Positions 25,649-33,315 of a DNA stretch of 64,000 bases are shown piece after piece (positions within the stretch are counted from its first letter, which is position 1; each line of letters opens with the position of its first letter). Made by a program: the position numbers and the translations under genes. A model generated the notes under the pieces. It was not told the DNA's origin. It ran no database searches and was given only the letters and a program-made list of their open reading frames with translations. The stretch spans positions 4,898,001 through 4,962,000 of the forward strand of contig NZ_JAPEOQ010000001.1 in the NCBI RefSeq assembly GCF_026341035.1, in the 5' to 3' direction. The DNA comes from Streptomyces sp. NBC_01016 (GTDB lineage: Bacteria > Actinomycetota > Actinomycetes > Streptomycetales > Streptomycetaceae).

Positions 25649-27742
25649 CTATTGGTGAATGCCTGAAGTCCCCTCCGTCCACGGCGAGTTGGCCGTGACA
25701 CGGAGGCCGATGATGGCGATGTCGTCGCGGCGCTCGCCGGGCAGGGTGAGCAGCTCCTTGATGAGGGTCGCGAGCGGCAGGCTCTGGGACGTGAGGTCGG
25801 CGGCTCGGGTCGCCAGCCGCCCGAGCCCGTCGCCGATGTCCTGCCCGGGTACCTCCACGAGGCCGTCGGTGTAGAGCAGCAGGGTGTCTCCCGGCCCGAG
25901 CTGTTCGTGCCACTCACCGCGTTGCGCGCCAGGTGCCACGCACAGGGGCAGGTCCGGACCGTCGACGGCGGTGAGATAGCGCGGGACCCCATGGCCGGCC
26001 GGAATGAGCAGGGGCGGGAGGTGTCCGGCATTGGACAGGACCACATCCCGGCCACCGTTCTCCGTCGGGGTGAGCACCGCGTGGAGGATGGTGACGTACG
26101 GACTGGTGTCGAGGCCCTGTGTCACCTGGTCCAGGCGGCTCAGCGTCCGGGCGGGGCTCGTGGGGTTGTCGTAGGCGAAGCCGCGCAGCATGTTGCTGAC
26201 CTTGCTCATGGCTGTCGCGGCGTTCAGGTCGTGCCCGGCGACGTCGCCGATCGTCAGGGTCAGGGATCCGTCGCGGCAGGCCGTGGCGTCGTACCAGTCA
26301 CCGCCGATCTCGGCCCGGGAGCTGGCGGGCTGGTACACCGCTGCCAGCTCCGCACCGTCGACCTGGGGAGGGGCGGTCAGGAACGAGCGCTGAAGGGCCA
26401 GGGCGGTGTCACGCACATTCTGGAGTTCAAGGGTGCGCGACACGGGGCCCTGAGCCCGGTGCAGGACCTCTTGGAGAAGCTCGATGTCCGCGTCGCTCGG
26501 TGGCGGATTGCCCTGGCAGGTCGCCGCCGCCGCGAGGGCCACCGTCCGCTCGTCCACGACGATCGGCAGCAGCGTCAGGCTCGTGCCCTGGGCGCGGGCC
26601 AGCCACGCCCGCGTCGGTCCCGAGAGCAGGCCATCGGGCGGTCTGCCGACCGGGAACCTGATGACCCGGGCCCGGCGCTGCTCGATCGCCTGCTCGGCCA
26701 GCGGGCCGAGAACGAAGTCGCCCGCGAGCGGAGCTATCGGCGGAAGGTTCGGGGAGCGGGCGATGCGCACCCGGCTGGTGAGGTGGAGGCCGGAGCCGGG
26801 ATCGCGCCCGGCGGGGCCGCCGCTCTGAAGCTGGAAGACGGCGAAGGCATCGACGAGGTCGGGCACCACGGCCGAGGCCGTACCGGCGAACAGTTCCGCG
26901 AGGTCACCCGCCACGGGCTCGGCCGCCACCCTTGCGAGGAGCCGTTCCCGCATCTGCCTGTGCCACTGCTCCTCGGCGTCACTCACCGTGCCGATCCACT
27001 CGACGAGCTCGCCGTCCCTCAGCACCGGTACGGCAATGATCTTCACGTGGCGGTAACCGCCGGTGTCGTCCGCTGCCCGTACGCGGATCTCCGCATCGAG
27101 GAGCGACCGGCCGCGCGCGGTGTCCTGCCACTTCGACTCGAACCACGCGCGGTCCTTGGGATGGACGGCGTCCATCCACGAGCCGTTCCCGTCCGGGTTC
27201 CACAGGCCGCCACTGCCCTGTCCGAACCGGCCGACCAGGGCCGACACACTCCCGTCCCTGTCCATCAGCCAGACCACGTGCGGGATGGCCGACAGCAGGG
27301 CCTCGTAGCGCCTGACCGCATTCGCGGGAGCGTCGTGCGCCTCTTCCCGCACCCCACCACCGGCACCGAGCACGCGCGTCGTGATGCGCGCGGCCAGCAG
27401 CAACGTGGCACGCCCGCACCAGATCCGCACCGGGACGCACGTCACCACACACGCATGGTGCGCCGCGCCCTCGGAGTGACTGCCGGGGACATCGACCAGG
27501 ACGGTCGATCGCTCCGTCCCGGCAAGATCCAGGGCACGCAGCACGGGCCGCAGGGCAGGCCCCGCCAGGGCGACGCCCGCTTCCTGCCCCACCCGCCAGA
27601 AGCCGAACAGTTTCTCGAACGGCTGGTTGCGCTCTCTCAGCCGGTGGAAGGGCCCTGTGACCAGCCCTGCCCCCACCGTCGCCGCCTGGAGACTCTCCAA
27701 GTCAAAGACGGGACCCGGACTGGGAGCGGCGTCCTCTTCCAC
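25649..27742 (-). CDS. PAS/GAF-domain SpoIIE-type (PP2C) serine phosphatase
   Basis: 697 aa from a GTG at 27742, just inside the first PAS-like segment; an ATG frame upstream is Arg-rich and unconvincing. Layout: PAS-like region about 10-130, PAS about 150-265 (RRYEALLSAIPHVVWLMDRDG with the YRHVKIIAVPVL strand), a GAF-like region about 280-440, then the SpoIIE/PP2C domain about 470-690. Metal-ligand blocks AEIGGDWYDA, TIGDVAGHD, LYTDGLVE and RRDDIAIIGLRV are present. Streptomyces has dozens of these, which dephosphorylate anti-anti-sigma factors in response to a signal bound by the sensor part. No anti-sigma partner is adjacent. Confidence 0.88.
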   Translation of the reverse strand: MEEDAAPSPGPVFDLESLQAATVGAGLVTGPFHRLRERNQPFEKLFGFWRVGQEAGVALAGPALRPVLRALDLAGTERSTVLVDVPGSHSEGAAHHACVVTCVPVRIWCGRATLLLAARITTRVLGAGGGVREEAHDAPANAVRRYEALLSAIPHVVWLMDRDGSVSALVGRFGQGSGGLWNPDGNGSWMDAVHPKDRAWFESKWQDTARGRSLLDAEIRVRAADDTGGYRHVKIIAVPVLRDGELVEWIGTVSDAEEQWHRQMRERLLARVAAEPVAGDLAELFAGTASAVVPDLVDAFAVFQLQSGGPAGRDPGSGLHLTSRVRIARSPNLPPIAPLAGDFVLGPLAEQAIEQRRARVIRFPVGRPPDGLLSGPTRAWLARAQGTSLTLLPIVVDERTVALAAAATCQGNPPPSDADIELLQEVLHRAQGPVSRTLELQNVRDTALALQRSFLTAPPQVDGAELAAVYQPASSRAEIGGDWYDATACRDGSLTLTIGDVAGHDLNAATAMSKVSNMLRGFAYDNPTSPARTLSRLDQVTQGLDTSPYVTILHAVLTPTENGGRDVVLSNAGHLPPLLIPAGHGVPRYLTAVDGPDLPLCVAPGAQRGEWHEQLGPGDTLLLYTDGLVEVPGQDIGDGLGRLATRAADLTSQSLPLATLIKELLTLPGERRDDIAIIGLRVTANSPWTEGTSGIHQ

Positions 27743-27980
27743 CCCACCATGATCCCCTGAGAAGGCGGAATGAGCAGCCGTACGCACTGACGGGGCCGGC
27801 CCCGGCGGGTTGACGGCACGCACCCCGATTCCGCGCCGCGAGCACCACTCGTCCACGACGTTGGCCTCACATCGGCACTTTCGCTCACGGAGCGCATCCG
27901 GCTTCACTCGTGCGGGGCCGGCGAGATAACGGTTTCGCCGGGGCACGCGCCCGCGCACGGGGCACAGTCGTTTCCCAGGT

Positions 27981-28193
27981 ATGAGCCACGCACTGCACGA
28001 TGAGCCCCTCGCCGAGCTGTCCGCCCCGTACTGGATCGACTCACCCCTCCTCCAGCACGGCCTGGGCTCCTGTTCTTGCGTCCATACTCCGACACCGGCG
28101 CCGGCTCACCTCTCCGCGACGCTGCGCCTCATCGCGGCCGGCCTGGTCAGTGGTCTGCTCGTCGTGGTGTTGGCGGTCGCCGTGATGGGGTAG
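27981..28193 (+). CDS. Small predicted membrane protein
   Basis: 70 aa. A soluble N-terminal half containing CSC is followed by one transmembrane helix (LIAAGLVSGLLVVVLAVAVMG) at the very C-terminus, a tail-anchored layout. Third codon positions are mostly G/C, as for real genes here. It is divergent from the PP2C gene and has no recognised family. The ribosome site (CCAGGT) is weak, so the gene is plausible but unproven. Confidence 0.45.
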   Translation: MSHALHDEPLAELSAPYWIDSPLLQHGLGSCSCVHTPTPAPAHLSATLRLIAAGLVSGLLVVVLAVAVMG

Positions 28194-28220
28194 AGCGCGG
28201 TCGGCCGGGCGGGCACGTGG

Positions 28221-29156
28221 TCAACCGGCGGGGAAATAGTGGCCGTTGTCCAGATCGGCGAGCAGGCCGGGCCGGGCGGGTTCCCAGCCGAGGGTCCGGC
28301 GGGTGATGAGGTTGGACGCCGGATAGCTCTGCGTGACGATATTCGTGAGGAACCCGAAGTACCCCGGAGTCATCAGGGCATCGTTGGGAACGCTCACGGC
28401 GGGCAGGCCCAGGCGGCCGGCGATGGCCTCTGCGATGTCGCGGAACGCGATGCCCCCGTCCTCGACCGCGTGCCAGTATGTGCCGGCCGGCCCCTTCTCC
28501 AGCGCCAGGCGGAACAAGGTGGCGGCATCGCGGATGTGCACGGCGTTCCACAGGTTCGCGCCGTCGCCGGGGTAGCCGACGAACCCCTTTTCCTTCGCGA
28601 GCGCGATCAGCGTGGGAAGGAAGCCGGCACGATCGGTCGTGCTGTGCGCGATGTTGGCGATCCGCACGACGGAAGACCGCACACCCTGCCCGGCGAGGTC
28701 GACAACGGCCCTTTCCACGACGTTGCGGACCCGCAGCGTGCCCTTGTGCTCCTCGCCGGCGGGGAGGGCCGGGTCCGCCTCGGTGGCCGGCCGCTCCAGG
28801 TTGCCGGGCGAGCCTATGCTTCCCGCCGTGACCAGCGGCTTTCCGGTTCCCGCGAGTGCCTCGCCGTACGCGAGCACGATCGGGAGCTCCGCAGCGGCCA
28901 CGGCGTCGAGCCCGCCGGAGGGCAGCAGATCCTGCCGGTGGGCGACGTGGATGACGCCGTCGGAGTCCGCGGCTGCCTCCTTGAGCCCGTCGAGATCCTG
29001 AAGGTCGCCGCGACGCACCTTCGCGCCGAGCGCGGACAATGCCGCCGCGGCGGCGTCCGACCGGGCCAGGCCGGTGACCTCGTGCCCGGCGGCGATCAGC
29101 TCGGGAATGATGTACGAACCGGAATGGCCGGTCCCTCCAGCGACGAATACGCGCAT
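28221..29156 (-). CDS. NAD(P)-binding epimerase/NmrA-like SDR (extended type)
   Basis: 311 aa beginning MRVFVAGGTGHSGSYIIPEL, an extended-SDR GxxGxxG motif. Further family features are GDLQDLDGLKEAAADSDGVI, LVTAGSIGS, and a C-terminal block NAVHIRDAATLFRLALEKG typical of epimerase-like reductases. The usual YxxxK is not seen at the expected place, as in many NmrA-like members. It lies 93 bp downstream of the F420-reductase-like gene on the same strand and is probably expressed with it under the LysR regulator at 30089. Confidence 0.85.
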   Translation of the reverse strand: MRVFVAGGTGHSGSYIIPELIAAGHEVTGLARSDAAAAALSALGAKVRRGDLQDLDGLKEAAADSDGVIHVAHRQDLLPSGGLDAVAAAELPIVLAYGEALAGTGKPLVTAGSIGSPGNLERPATEADPALPAGEEHKGTLRVRNVVERAVVDLAGQGVRSSVVRIANIAHSTTDRAGFLPTLIALAKEKGFVGYPGDGANLWNAVHIRDAATLFRLALEKGPAGTYWHAVEDGGIAFRDIAEAIAGRLGLPAVSVPNDALMTPGYFGFLTNIVTQSYPASNLITRRTLGWEPARPGLLADLDNGHYFPAG

Positions 29157-29249
29157 CTTTAACCTGTCCTTGTGAAGGTAGGTGCAGAGTCTTTTCGTGC
29201 CGTGAATGGGCTGCGTAATGCGGCACGAGAGATGGTGGTACGGGTGCGC

Positions 29250-29882
29250 TCAGCCGAGAAGGGTGATGCCGAGGGAGAATTTGGTGTGCTTGACGGAGTT
29301 GTTCATGAGGCCCAACTCCAGCAGGGCGACGTTCTCCAGTGCCCGCGCCATGAACAAGTCCCCGGTGTCCCAGGGGCGCAGCCCCAGGCTTTCGACGAAC
29401 GCCGCCACACGTGCCTTCGCCTGCGCGTCGTCGCCGGCGATGAATATGTCCAGAGGGCGGTCCTCGGCCGGTCCTGCCGCCAGAACGTGGGAGAACACGG
29501 TGTTGAACGCCTTGACGACATGCGCGTCGTCGGGAGCCGCCTTGGCGATCTCCTGTGCGCCGGAACTGCCGTCGGGGACGACGAATCCCTGCAGGTCGGG
29601 GGCCACGGGGTTGGTGATGTCGACGATGATCTTGCCGCGCAGTGCGTCCCCGTACTCCCTCACTACGGCCACCGCGCCGGCGTACGGCATGGCGAGGACG
29701 ACGATGTCCCCGTCCGGGGCGGCCCCGGCCGTCCCGACAGTGGCGCCGCCGAGCGTGGCGGCCAAGTCCTTGGCCTTGGCCGGGTCGCGGCCGATGATCT
29801 CGACGGCGTTACCGCCGGCGAGCGCCCGAGTGGCCAAGGCGCGGGCCATGTTTCCCAGTCCGATAACGCTGATGCTGCTCAT
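29250..29882 (-). CDS. F420-dependent NADP reductase-like (FNO family) protein
   Basis: 210 aa from MSSISVIGLGNMARALA, after AGGAAC. The N-terminal GLGNMA Rossmann motif and IIGRDPAKAKDL, then KIIVDITNP and HVVKAFNTVFSHVLA, are typical of the NADPH:F420 oxidoreductase family (PF03807). Such proteins pass hydride between NADPH and F420 or act as other NADP-binding reductases. A paralogue lies at 32680-33303. The gene is divergent from the LysR gene across a gap that carries the GAATTC repeats. Confidence 0.85.
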   Translation of the reverse strand: MSSISVIGLGNMARALATRALAGGNAVEIIGRDPAKAKDLAATLGGATVGTAGAAPDGDIVVLAMPYAGAVAVVREYGDALRGKIIVDITNPVAPDLQGFVVPDGSSGAQEIAKAAPDDAHVVKAFNTVFSHVLAAGPAEDRPLDIFIAGDDAQAKARVAAFVESLGLRPWDTGDLFMARALENVALLELGLMNNSVKHTKFSLGITLLG

Positions 29883-29931
29883 CGGTGTTCCTGCTTTCCG
29901 GGTTGTGGTCCTGCCGTTGAATCCCATGGTC

Positions 29932-29976
29932 GAATTCCGATGCGGAATTCTTGTGCAGAATTCTGCTGTCGAATTC
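29932..29976. repeat. Four GAATTC sites at an exact 13-bp period
   Basis: GAATTC starts at 29932, 29945, 29958 and 29971, each followed by a 7-bp unlike spacer. A six-base A/T-rich word four times in 45 bp is very unlikely by chance in DNA of this composition. It lies in the leader between the F420-reductase-like gene (start 29882) and the LysR gene (start 30089), so it is a candidate regulator-binding array. Confidence 0.75.
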
Positions 29977-30054
29977 ACTGCGACGTCCTTAAGTTCCTGC
30001 TTTTCATGCTGTCATCTGGCCCGAGTGGCGTCCAAGACCTATTGAAGCCGCGGT

Positions 30055-30071
30055 GATACCCTCGAGGTATC
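30055..30071. promoter_or_regulatory. Inverted repeat GATACC-N5-GGTATC before the LysR gene
   Basis: Six-base arms 30055-30060 and 30066-30071 are perfectly complementary around CTCGA and sit 17 bp before the LysR ATG. The size and place fit a LysR-type recognition or autoregulation site. Confidence 0.55.
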
Positions 30072-30088
30072 ATGGGGCTGGGGGTTCC

Positions 30089-31000
30089 ATGGATCTGGAT
30101 CTGCGCAAACTGCGCTATTTCGTCACCGTGGCCGACCAACTGCATTTCGGCCGCGCCGCCGATGAGCTTCACATCGCACAGCCGGTACTCAGTCGGCAGA
30201 TCCGCGCGCTCGAGAAGGATCTCGGCGCCACGCTGTTCACCAGGGATCGCCACGGCGTGGAGCTGACGGATGCGGGCCGGCAACTGCTGGACGACGCCGT
30301 TCCGCTGCTCGCCTCAACCCACGCGGTCCGCCGCCGGGTGTCCGCGGCCGCCGGCGGCAAGCGGCGGCTGATGGTCGGCTTCCGGGCCGGCGTTGCCGTC
30401 ATCCCGGCGGCCCGTGCGTTCGAGGAGCGGCACCCGGACGTGGCCGTGGACGTGCAGCGGATCGAAGGGGACGACCAGGCAGCGATGCTGCTCGACGGCC
30501 GCATCGACGTCGGCTATGTGCGGCTGCCCATCGACGAGGCCGGCCTGCGTGTCACCCCGCTGTACACCGAGCCGCGGGTGGCGGTACTGCCCGCAGGACA
30601 CCGGTTCGCCGGCAAGAAGGAGGTCGCCGAGGCCGACCTGGCCGGTGAAACGCTGGTCTGGCACGGTGACCCGAGCACGCAGCCCACCAAGCGCCCGCTC
30701 CCCAATGCCGGGTACCCGGTGCGCGGGGTGGACGAGACGCTCGAGCTTGTCGCGGCCGGCCGGGGCATCTCCTTCCTGGCCCGTTCGGCGTCCGTCTTCT
30801 ACTCGCATCCGGACGTCGCCTATGTGCCCATCCCGGATCTGACACCCGACCAGGTGTGCCTCGCGGTGGCGGCCTCGCACACCTCGCCGGTAGTGGACGA
30901 CTTCGTCACCGCGGCTCGGTCGACGGCCGAGATCACGGCAGAGTGTGGGAACTACGAGATGTGGCAGCTTGGAGGCGGTGCCGCCTCAAGGCACGCTTGA
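30089..31000 (+). CDS. LysR family transcriptional regulator
   Basis: 303 aa from MDLDLRKLRYFVTVADQLHF. The N-terminal winged HTH is standard (GRAADELHIAQPVLSRQIRA, then LEKDLGATLFTRDRHGVELT). The effector domain has the two lobes of LysR proteins (LMVGFRAGVAVIPAARAF; VGYVRLPIDEAGLRVTPLY; LELVAAGRGISFLARSA). It is divergent from the F420-reductase-like and epimerase-like genes and presumably controls them. An in-frame ATG at 30053 would place the start inside the inverted repeat, so 30089 is preferred. Confidence 0.92.
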   Translation: MDLDLRKLRYFVTVADQLHFGRAADELHIAQPVLSRQIRALEKDLGATLFTRDRHGVELTDAGRQLLDDAVPLLASTHAVRRRVSAAAGGKRRLMVGFRAGVAVIPAARAFEERHPDVAVDVQRIEGDDQAAMLLDGRIDVGYVRLPIDEAGLRVTPLYTEPRVAVLPAGHRFAGKKEVAEADLAGETLVWHGDPSTQPTKRPLPNAGYPVRGVDETLELVAAGRGISFLARSASVFYSHPDVAYVPIPDLTPDQVCLAVAASHTSPVVDDFVTAARSTAEITAECGNYEMWQLGGGAASRHA

Positions 31001-31158
31001 GCTGGCCGACTGGCCCCCGTCTCTCTCCCCGGCTGCGTACGAGTTCTTCGTGCGCCACCGCGTACGGACCGATGTGATCAGCCGTCAGTTCGAACCGGCA
31101 GCGTGTCCAGTCCGGCCGCGGAGTGCCGAGTCACCTTGATGCTTCCTCGCGTCGCCGG

Positions 31159-31764
31159 TCATCGCCGGTCCTCGCCGGCTGTGGCGGGGATGGCGTTGTC
31201 GATGAGGGCGGCAGCGATGGCGGCGGCGGTGGGGAAGGCGTCGGCGTCGAGGACCCGGGTGCGGGCCGCGGCGCCGTCGATCAGCAGCGCGAGCTGCTCA
31301 CCGAGCTGTTCGGGGTCGGCGGCGCCGGCTTCGCGGGCGGTGTCGGCGAGCCGCGCGGCGACGGCCTTCTTGTAGTCACGCGCGTACTGGGACGCGGGGT
31401 GCTGGGGGTCGTGGAGCTCGACGGCCGCCGCGATGTAGGGGCACAGGGGTGTGGTGGGGGAGACGTCGAAGGCGGCGAGGAGCCGTTCGCGGGGCGTGAG
31501 GTCGGTGCGGTCGAACACGCCGGACAGAACGGAGGGGTCGAACCGGCGCAGGTACTCGGCGACGAGTTCGTCCTTGCCGTTGAAGTGCTGGTAGGCCGTC
31601 CGCTTGGACACCTCGGCAGCCGCGCAGAGCTCGTTCATACCGGTGCGGTTGATGCCCTGCTCGCGGAACAGCTGCTGGGACGTGCTGATGATGCGCTCGC
31701 GCGCGCCCCGACCGCGGCGGCGGCCCGTGGGGCCCTTTTCCAGTTCCGTCTCCGTCTCCGTCAT
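31159..31764 (-). CDS. TetR family transcriptional regulator
   Basis: 201 aa from MTETETELEKGPTGRR. The HTH is clear (TSQQLFREQGINRTGMNELC, AAAEVSKRTAYQHFNGKDEL). The C-terminal domain (PLCPYIAAAVELHDPQHPAS) is of the type found in regulators of SDR or quinone-reductase operons. It is divergent from the SDR/F420-reductase-like pair and likely represses it. Upstream frame extension would run antisense through those genes and is rejected. Confidence 0.9.
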   Translation of the reverse strand: MTETETELEKGPTGRRRGRGARERIISTSQQLFREQGINRTGMNELCAAAEVSKRTAYQHFNGKDELVAEYLRRFDPSVLSGVFDRTDLTPRERLLAAFDVSPTTPLCPYIAAAVELHDPQHPASQYARDYKKAVAARLADTAREAGAADPEQLGEQLALLIDGAAARTRVLDADAFPTAAAIAAALIDNAIPATAGEDRR

Positions 31765-31772
31765 GGAGCCAT

Positions 31773-31880
31773 GGTACCCGAGTTGGGTAACGACCGGTGT
31801 ACATAGATTGCGCGCCGGGCGTCCGCCCCGTACGGTAAGCACACAAGACGGTGTACTTAACGCCGTCGCCCCAGGTACAC
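31773..31880. promoter_or_regulatory. Candidate TetR operator region of the SDR operon
   Basis: GGTACCC (31773-31779) and GGGTAAC (31785-31791) form a 6-of-7 inverted repeat just upstream of the TetR start. GGTGTAC occurs at 31796-31802 and 31850-31856, and its near mirror GGTACAC at 31874-31880. One or more of these probably bind the divergent TetR. Confidence 0.5.
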
Positions 31881-31908
31881 ACGGCATTACCGACTCAAGG
31901 GAACGACC

Positions 31909-32643
31909 ATGGGAAAGCTCGACGGCAAGGTCGCGGTCATCACCGGCGGCACCACCGGCATGGCGCTGGCCGGCGCGAAGCTCTTCGTCGACGAAGGGGC
32001 GCACGTCTTCATCACCGGCCGCCGCCAGGACGCCCTGGACGAGGCCGTGAAGCAGATCGGCCGCAACGTCACCGGCGTCCAGGGCGACGCCGCGAACCTG
32101 GACGACCTGGACCGCCTGTACGACACCGTCAAGCGGGAGAAGGGAAGCCTCGACGTGCTGTGGGCCAGCGCGGGCGGGGGCGAGCCCGCCCCGCTCGGCG
32201 AGATCACCGAGGCCCAGTTCGACACCTGGTTCGGGCTCAACGCCCGCGGCACCCTGTTCACCGTCCAGAAGGCCCTCCCGCTCTTCAACGACGGCGGTTC
32301 CATCCTCATGACCGGCTCCAACGCCTCCCTCGGCGCGTTCCCCGGCTGGAGCGTCTACGCCGGCAGCAAGGCCGTCCAGCAGGCATGGGCCCGCATCTGG
32401 CTCAACGAGCTCAAGGACCGCCGCATTCGCGTCAACGTCCTGACCCCCGGCCAGGTCGCCACCGCCAAGCAGGAAGAACTCTTCGACGAGGCCACCAAGA
32501 GCCAGTTCGAGTCCCTCATTCCCCGCGGCGAGATGGGCCGCCCCGACGAGATCGCCTCCGCCGCCCTCTTCCTCGCCTCGGACGACTCCAGCTACGTCAA
32601 CGGCATGGAACTGGTCGCCGACGGCGGCACCACCGCCCTCTGA
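31909..32643 (+). CDS. Short-chain dehydrogenase/reductase (classical SDR)
   Basis: 244 aa. The cofactor motif reads ITGGTTGMALAG, with Ala where the last Gly of TGxxxGxG is usual. The N-A-G element appears as WASAGGG. The catalytic Ser is in MTGSNAS and the YxxxK in YAGSKAVQQAWAR. The end AADGG-type block is ELVADGGTTAL. It reduces carbonyls or oxidises alcohols with NAD(P). It is followed 36 bp later by an F420-reductase-like gene, and the pair is divergent from a TetR regulator. Confidence 0.92.
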   Translation: MGKLDGKVAVITGGTTGMALAGAKLFVDEGAHVFITGRRQDALDEAVKQIGRNVTGVQGDAANLDDLDRLYDTVKREKGSLDVLWASAGGGEPAPLGEITEAQFDTWFGLNARGTLFTVQKALPLFNDGGSILMTGSNASLGAFPGWSVYAGSKAVQQAWARIWLNELKDRRIRVNVLTPGQVATAKQEELFDEATKSQFESLIPRGEMGRPDEIASAALFLASDDSSYVNGMELVADGGTTAL

Positions 32644-32679
32644 ACCGCACACCACCCGACAACCAGGGCAGGACACCTC

Positions 32680-33303
32680 ATGAGCAGCATCAGCATCATC
32701 GGCACCGGGAACATGGCCCGCACCATTGGCGCGCGGGCGATAGCGGGCGGCAACACCGTCGAGGTCATGGGCCGCGATCAGTCCAAGGCCGACGACCTGG
32801 CCAAGGCTCTCGGCGGCGGCGCCACGACGGGAGAATGGGGCACCGCCCCGGCCGGGGACATCGTCATCGTGGCCCTGCTGCACGACGGCGTCGTACCGGT
32901 CGTCACCCACTATGGAGACGCACTCGCGGGCAAGGTCATCGTCGACATCAGCAATCCCTTCAACTCCACGTTCGACGGGCTGGCCCACCGCGAGGAGACC
33001 TCGATCGCGCAGGAAGTCGCCAAGGCGGCCCCGGCCGACGCCGACGTGGTGAAGGCGTTCAACACCGTTTTCCGCCATGTCCTGGAGAAGGGTCGGCCCG
33101 ACGTCTTCATCGCCGGCGACAGTGCGCGGGCCAAGGAGAGCGTGGAGGCATTCATCGAAAGCCTCGGGATGCGTCCGCTCGACGTCGGCGGCCTGAAAAT
33201 GGCGCACTGGCTGGAAGGGGCGGGCGTGGTCACGGTGGGCCTCGCCAACCACGGGGTGGGGAACTTGGACTTCGCCCTCAGTATCACCGAACTTCCCGCC
33301 TGA
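32680..33303 (+). CDS. F420-dependent NADP reductase-like protein, paralogue of 29250-29882
   Basis: 207 aa starting MSSISIIGTGNMARTIGARA. It shares GTGNMA, GRDQSKADDLAKALGGG, KVIVDISNPFN and DVVKAFNTVFRHVLEKG with the 29250-29882 protein and is clearly related to it over the full length. It lies in an operon with the SDR, which could use the cofactor it regenerates. Its stop is 12 bp from the convergent CocE-type hydrolase. Confidence 0.87.
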   Translation: MSSISIIGTGNMARTIGARAIAGGNTVEVMGRDQSKADDLAKALGGGATTGEWGTAPAGDIVIVALLHDGVVPVVTHYGDALAGKVIVDISNPFNSTFDGLAHREETSIAQEVAKAAPADADVVKAFNTVFRHVLEKGRPDVFIAGDSARAKESVEAFIESLGMRPLDVGGLKMAHWLEGAGVVTVGLANHGVGNLDFALSITELPA

Positions 33304-33315
33304 GCAGACGGTTGT

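Noticed and set aside
31765..33252. Long N-terminal extension of the TetR gene at 31159
   Set aside because: Antisense to the SDR and F420-reductase-like genes; the TetR domain starts at the ATG at 31764.
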